From Natronomonas gomsonensis (GTDB lineage: Archaea; Halobacteriota; Halobacteria; Halobacteriales; Haloarculaceae), in assembly GCF_024300825.1 (NCBI RefSeq), contig NZ_CP101323.1, forward strand, positions 2,232,001 through 2,296,000: DNA of 64,000 nucleotides, read 5' to 3'. Numbering within the stretch: the stretch's first letter is position 1; every line of letters starts with the position of its first letter. The translations under genes and the position numbers were made by a program. The notes under the pieces were generated by a model. The model did not search any database and had not been told where the DNA came from. It saw only the letters and a list, made by a program, of their open reading frames with translations. Of this stretch, positions 62,705 through 64,000 are shown piece after piece.

Positions 62705-64000
62705 GTGCCAAACGAGGAACCGGCGCGTCTCGCCACCGAACTCGCCAGCCACGGCTACACCGCCGACCGCGAGGCGATTACGCTGCTCGCCCGCGCGGAG
62801 AACCCCGCGGAGGCGCTGTTGGTGGCTGTCGAGGCTACGCCCGACAACGCGCTGAAACTCTCGGCGGCCGACGTTCGTGACGCCCTCGACGGCACGCCAC
62901 GCGCCCGCCGAGACCCGATTTCGGGAAGCGACGGGAACACGGCGGCCGAATCGACGGCGGCCGACGGCGTGACGGACACCACAGCGACCGACCCGGGTGA
63001 AGCGGCCACATCGGGGACCGCAGCGACTTCCGAAGCGTCGCCGACGCCGAAAACGGGAACTGAGCGGTCGGCGGAAGACCCCTCTGTTTCAACTGGAACT
63101 CGCCAGTCCGAATCGAGCGGTTCGGGAGGTGCGTCTCCAGTTGAAACGAAGGGGTCTTCGAGCGGGCGAGACACCGACCCTTCGCTGCGCTCGCTGGAAA
63201 TCGGCAACGACATGACCGGCCACTCGACCGGAACCGGCGAGTACGAGGACTTCGTGGCGACGTTTCGGGACCGCTACGACCGGCTTTCGGGGAAACTGAA
63301 GGGTCGGGTCAACCACCGCAACGCGACGGCGCTGCAGGCAAGCCCCGGCGGTGGCGACGCCGGCATGGTCGGGATGGTCTCGGACGTCCGCTCGACCGCA
63401 AACGGCCACTGGATTATCGAGTTAGAGGACACGACGGGCGTGTTCCCCTGTCTCGTGATGAAGGACAAGGACATCGCCGCCCTCGTCGAGGAGTTGCTGT
63501 TCGACGAGGTCATCGCCGTCGACGGGACGCTCTCTGACGACGGGAGCATCATGTTCGTCGACAGCCTCCACTTCCCGGACGTCCCCCGGACGTACAAGCC
63601 ATCGACGGCGGACCGCCACGTTCAGGCCGCGCTCATCAGCGACGTCCACGTCGGCAGCGAGGAGTTCATGGTCGACGCCTGGCAGCGGTTCACCTCGTGG
63701 CTCCACACCGAGGAGGCAGAGAACATCGAGTATCTGCTGTTGGCCGGTGATATGGTCGAGGGCGTCGGCGTCTACCCCGACCAAGACGACGAACTCGACA
63801 TCGTCGACATCTTCGACCAGTACGAGGCGTTCTCGGAGCACCTCAAGGAAGTTCCCGGCGACATGGAAATCGTCATGATACCCGGCAACCACGACGCGGT
63901 CCGGCTCGCGGAGCCGCAACCCGGCTTCGACGAGGAGTTGCGCGACATCATGACGGCCCACGACGCCCGCATCGTCTCGAACCCGGCGATGGTCTCCGTC
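62705..64000 (+). CDS. polD1: DNA polymerase D small (exonuclease) subunit DP1, 5' part
   Basis: GTG 62705; 432 codons lie in the window and the frame is open at the end. An N-terminal helical domain (about 1-65) is followed by an acidic low-complexity linker (about 66-180), an OB-fold domain (about 190-300) and the calcineurin-like phosphoesterase domain. The metal-binding motifs SDVHVGS, LLLAGDMVEGVGVYP and PGNHDAVRL are present, so the proofreading 3'-5' exonuclease is intact as far as seen. DP1 pairs with DP2 at the replication fork. The linker-coding part hosts two inverted origin-like repeats. Confidence 0.95.
   Translation, partial: MPNEEPARLATELASHGYTADREAITLLARAENPAEALLVAVEATPDNALKLSAADVRDALDGTPRARRDPISGSDGNTAAESTAADGVTDTTATDPGEAATSGTAATSEASPTPKTGTERSAEDPSVSTGTRQSESSGSGGASPVETKGSSSGRDTDPSLRSLEIGNDMTGHSTGTGEYEDFVATFRDRYDRLSGKLKGRVNHRNATALQASPGGGDAGMVGMVSDVRSTANGHWIIELEDTTGVFPCLVMKDKDIAALVEELLFDEVIAVDGTLSDDGSIMFVDSLHFPDVPRTYKPSTADRHVQAALISDVHVGSEEFMVDAWQRFTSWLHTEEAENIEYLLLAGDMVEGVGVYPDQDDELDIVDIFDQYEAFSEHLKEVPGDMEIVMIPGNHDAVRLAEPQPGFDEELRDIMTAHDARIVSNPAMVSV
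63074..63159. repeat. Inverted repeat resembling two origin recognition boxes, inside polD1
   Basis: Arms at 63074-63097 and 63136-63159 are reverse complements at 22 of 24 positions around a 38-bp centre. The right arm contains CCAGTTGAAACGAAGGGGTC, very close to archaeal ORB elements (a CCAGTGGAAAC-type dyad half followed by a G run); the left arm is the same in reverse. The centre is GC-rich, not an unwinding element. The encoded stretch is a variable Ser/Gly/Glu linker. Confidence 0.6.

Noticed and set aside
63074-63159. Reading the polD1 inverted repeat as a CRISPR repeat pair
   Set aside because: The arms are inverted, not direct, occur once, and lie inside a coding frame.

Overview
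This 64 kb window is chromosomal DNA of a haloarchaeon (class Halobacteria). The coding sequence is GC-rich, the proteins are strongly acidic (runs of Asp/Glu, few Lys), and many genes look leaderless, with a TTTAA- or TTTTA-like TATA box 25-32 nt before the start codon. Gene content agrees: PCNA, RFC, PolD, SAMP2, SepF, the LysW arginine pathway, Hel308 and a haloarchaeal type III PHA synthase. No rRNA, tRNA, CRISPR array or intact insertion sequence was found. The genus cannot be fixed from sequence alone.

Layout. 1-5.7 kb: end of a 2-oxoacid dehydrogenase E1 beta gene, its E2, the sliding clamp pcn, a TIGR00725-type protein, an acetoacetyl-CoA reductase-like SDR, a zinc-finger microprotein and a PHP phosphoesterase. 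5.6-9.5 kb: an overlapping DUF4393/DUF445 pair and an acidic coiled-coil (phasin-like) protein. 9.5-21.7 kb: alaS, an HPP/UspA fusion, an RFC small subunit interrupted by a 697-residue intein, a bactofilin-like protein, SAMP2 with a GNAT, a phosphohexomutase, a second RFC small subunit and a dual-specificity phosphatase. 21.7-33.1 kb: trpS, uvrC, a geranylgeranyl-reductase family flavoprotein, sepF, a Tat-exported hydrolase and an ABC-2 exporter. 33.2-42.3 kb: a nine-gene minus-strand arginine block (argG-argH, then lysW-argX-argC-argB-argD-argE-argF). 42.3-57.7 kb: small membrane proteins, an HNH protein, XPD-like, UvrD-like and Hel308 helicases, SecG, thioredoxin, riboflavin synthase, an MFS transporter, malate dehydrogenase, a ferredoxin and a KEOPS Cgi121 subunit. 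57.8-61.8 kb: a PHA locus (maoC divergent from phaR-phaE-phaC). 61.8-64 kb: signal peptidase Sec11 divergent from polD1 (DP1), which runs off the end.

How the genes work together. Arginine synthesis is nearly complete: LysW carries the glutamate-derived intermediate through ArgX, ArgB, ArgC and ArgD, ArgE releases ornithine, and ArgF, ArgG and ArgH finish. The SDR at 3.4 kb could supply 3-hydroxybutyryl-CoA to the PhaE-PhaC synthase at 60 kb. pcn, two RFC small subunits, polD1 and three helicases are spread through the window but are not one operon.

Most unusual observations: (1) two inverted sequences resembling origin recognition boxes inside the linker-coding part of polD1, next to sec11; (2) an apparent leaderless 26-codon ORF ending in an Arg cluster, with hairpins, between a palindrome-flanked promoter and argG; (3) a helix-hairpin-helix domain fused to PhaC, a phasin-like N-terminus on the neighbouring MaoC and an operator-like inverted repeat in the phaR promoter; (4) a dispersed multi-hairpin intergenic element in at least three copies; (5) a low-complexity insertion inside a flavoprotein gene.
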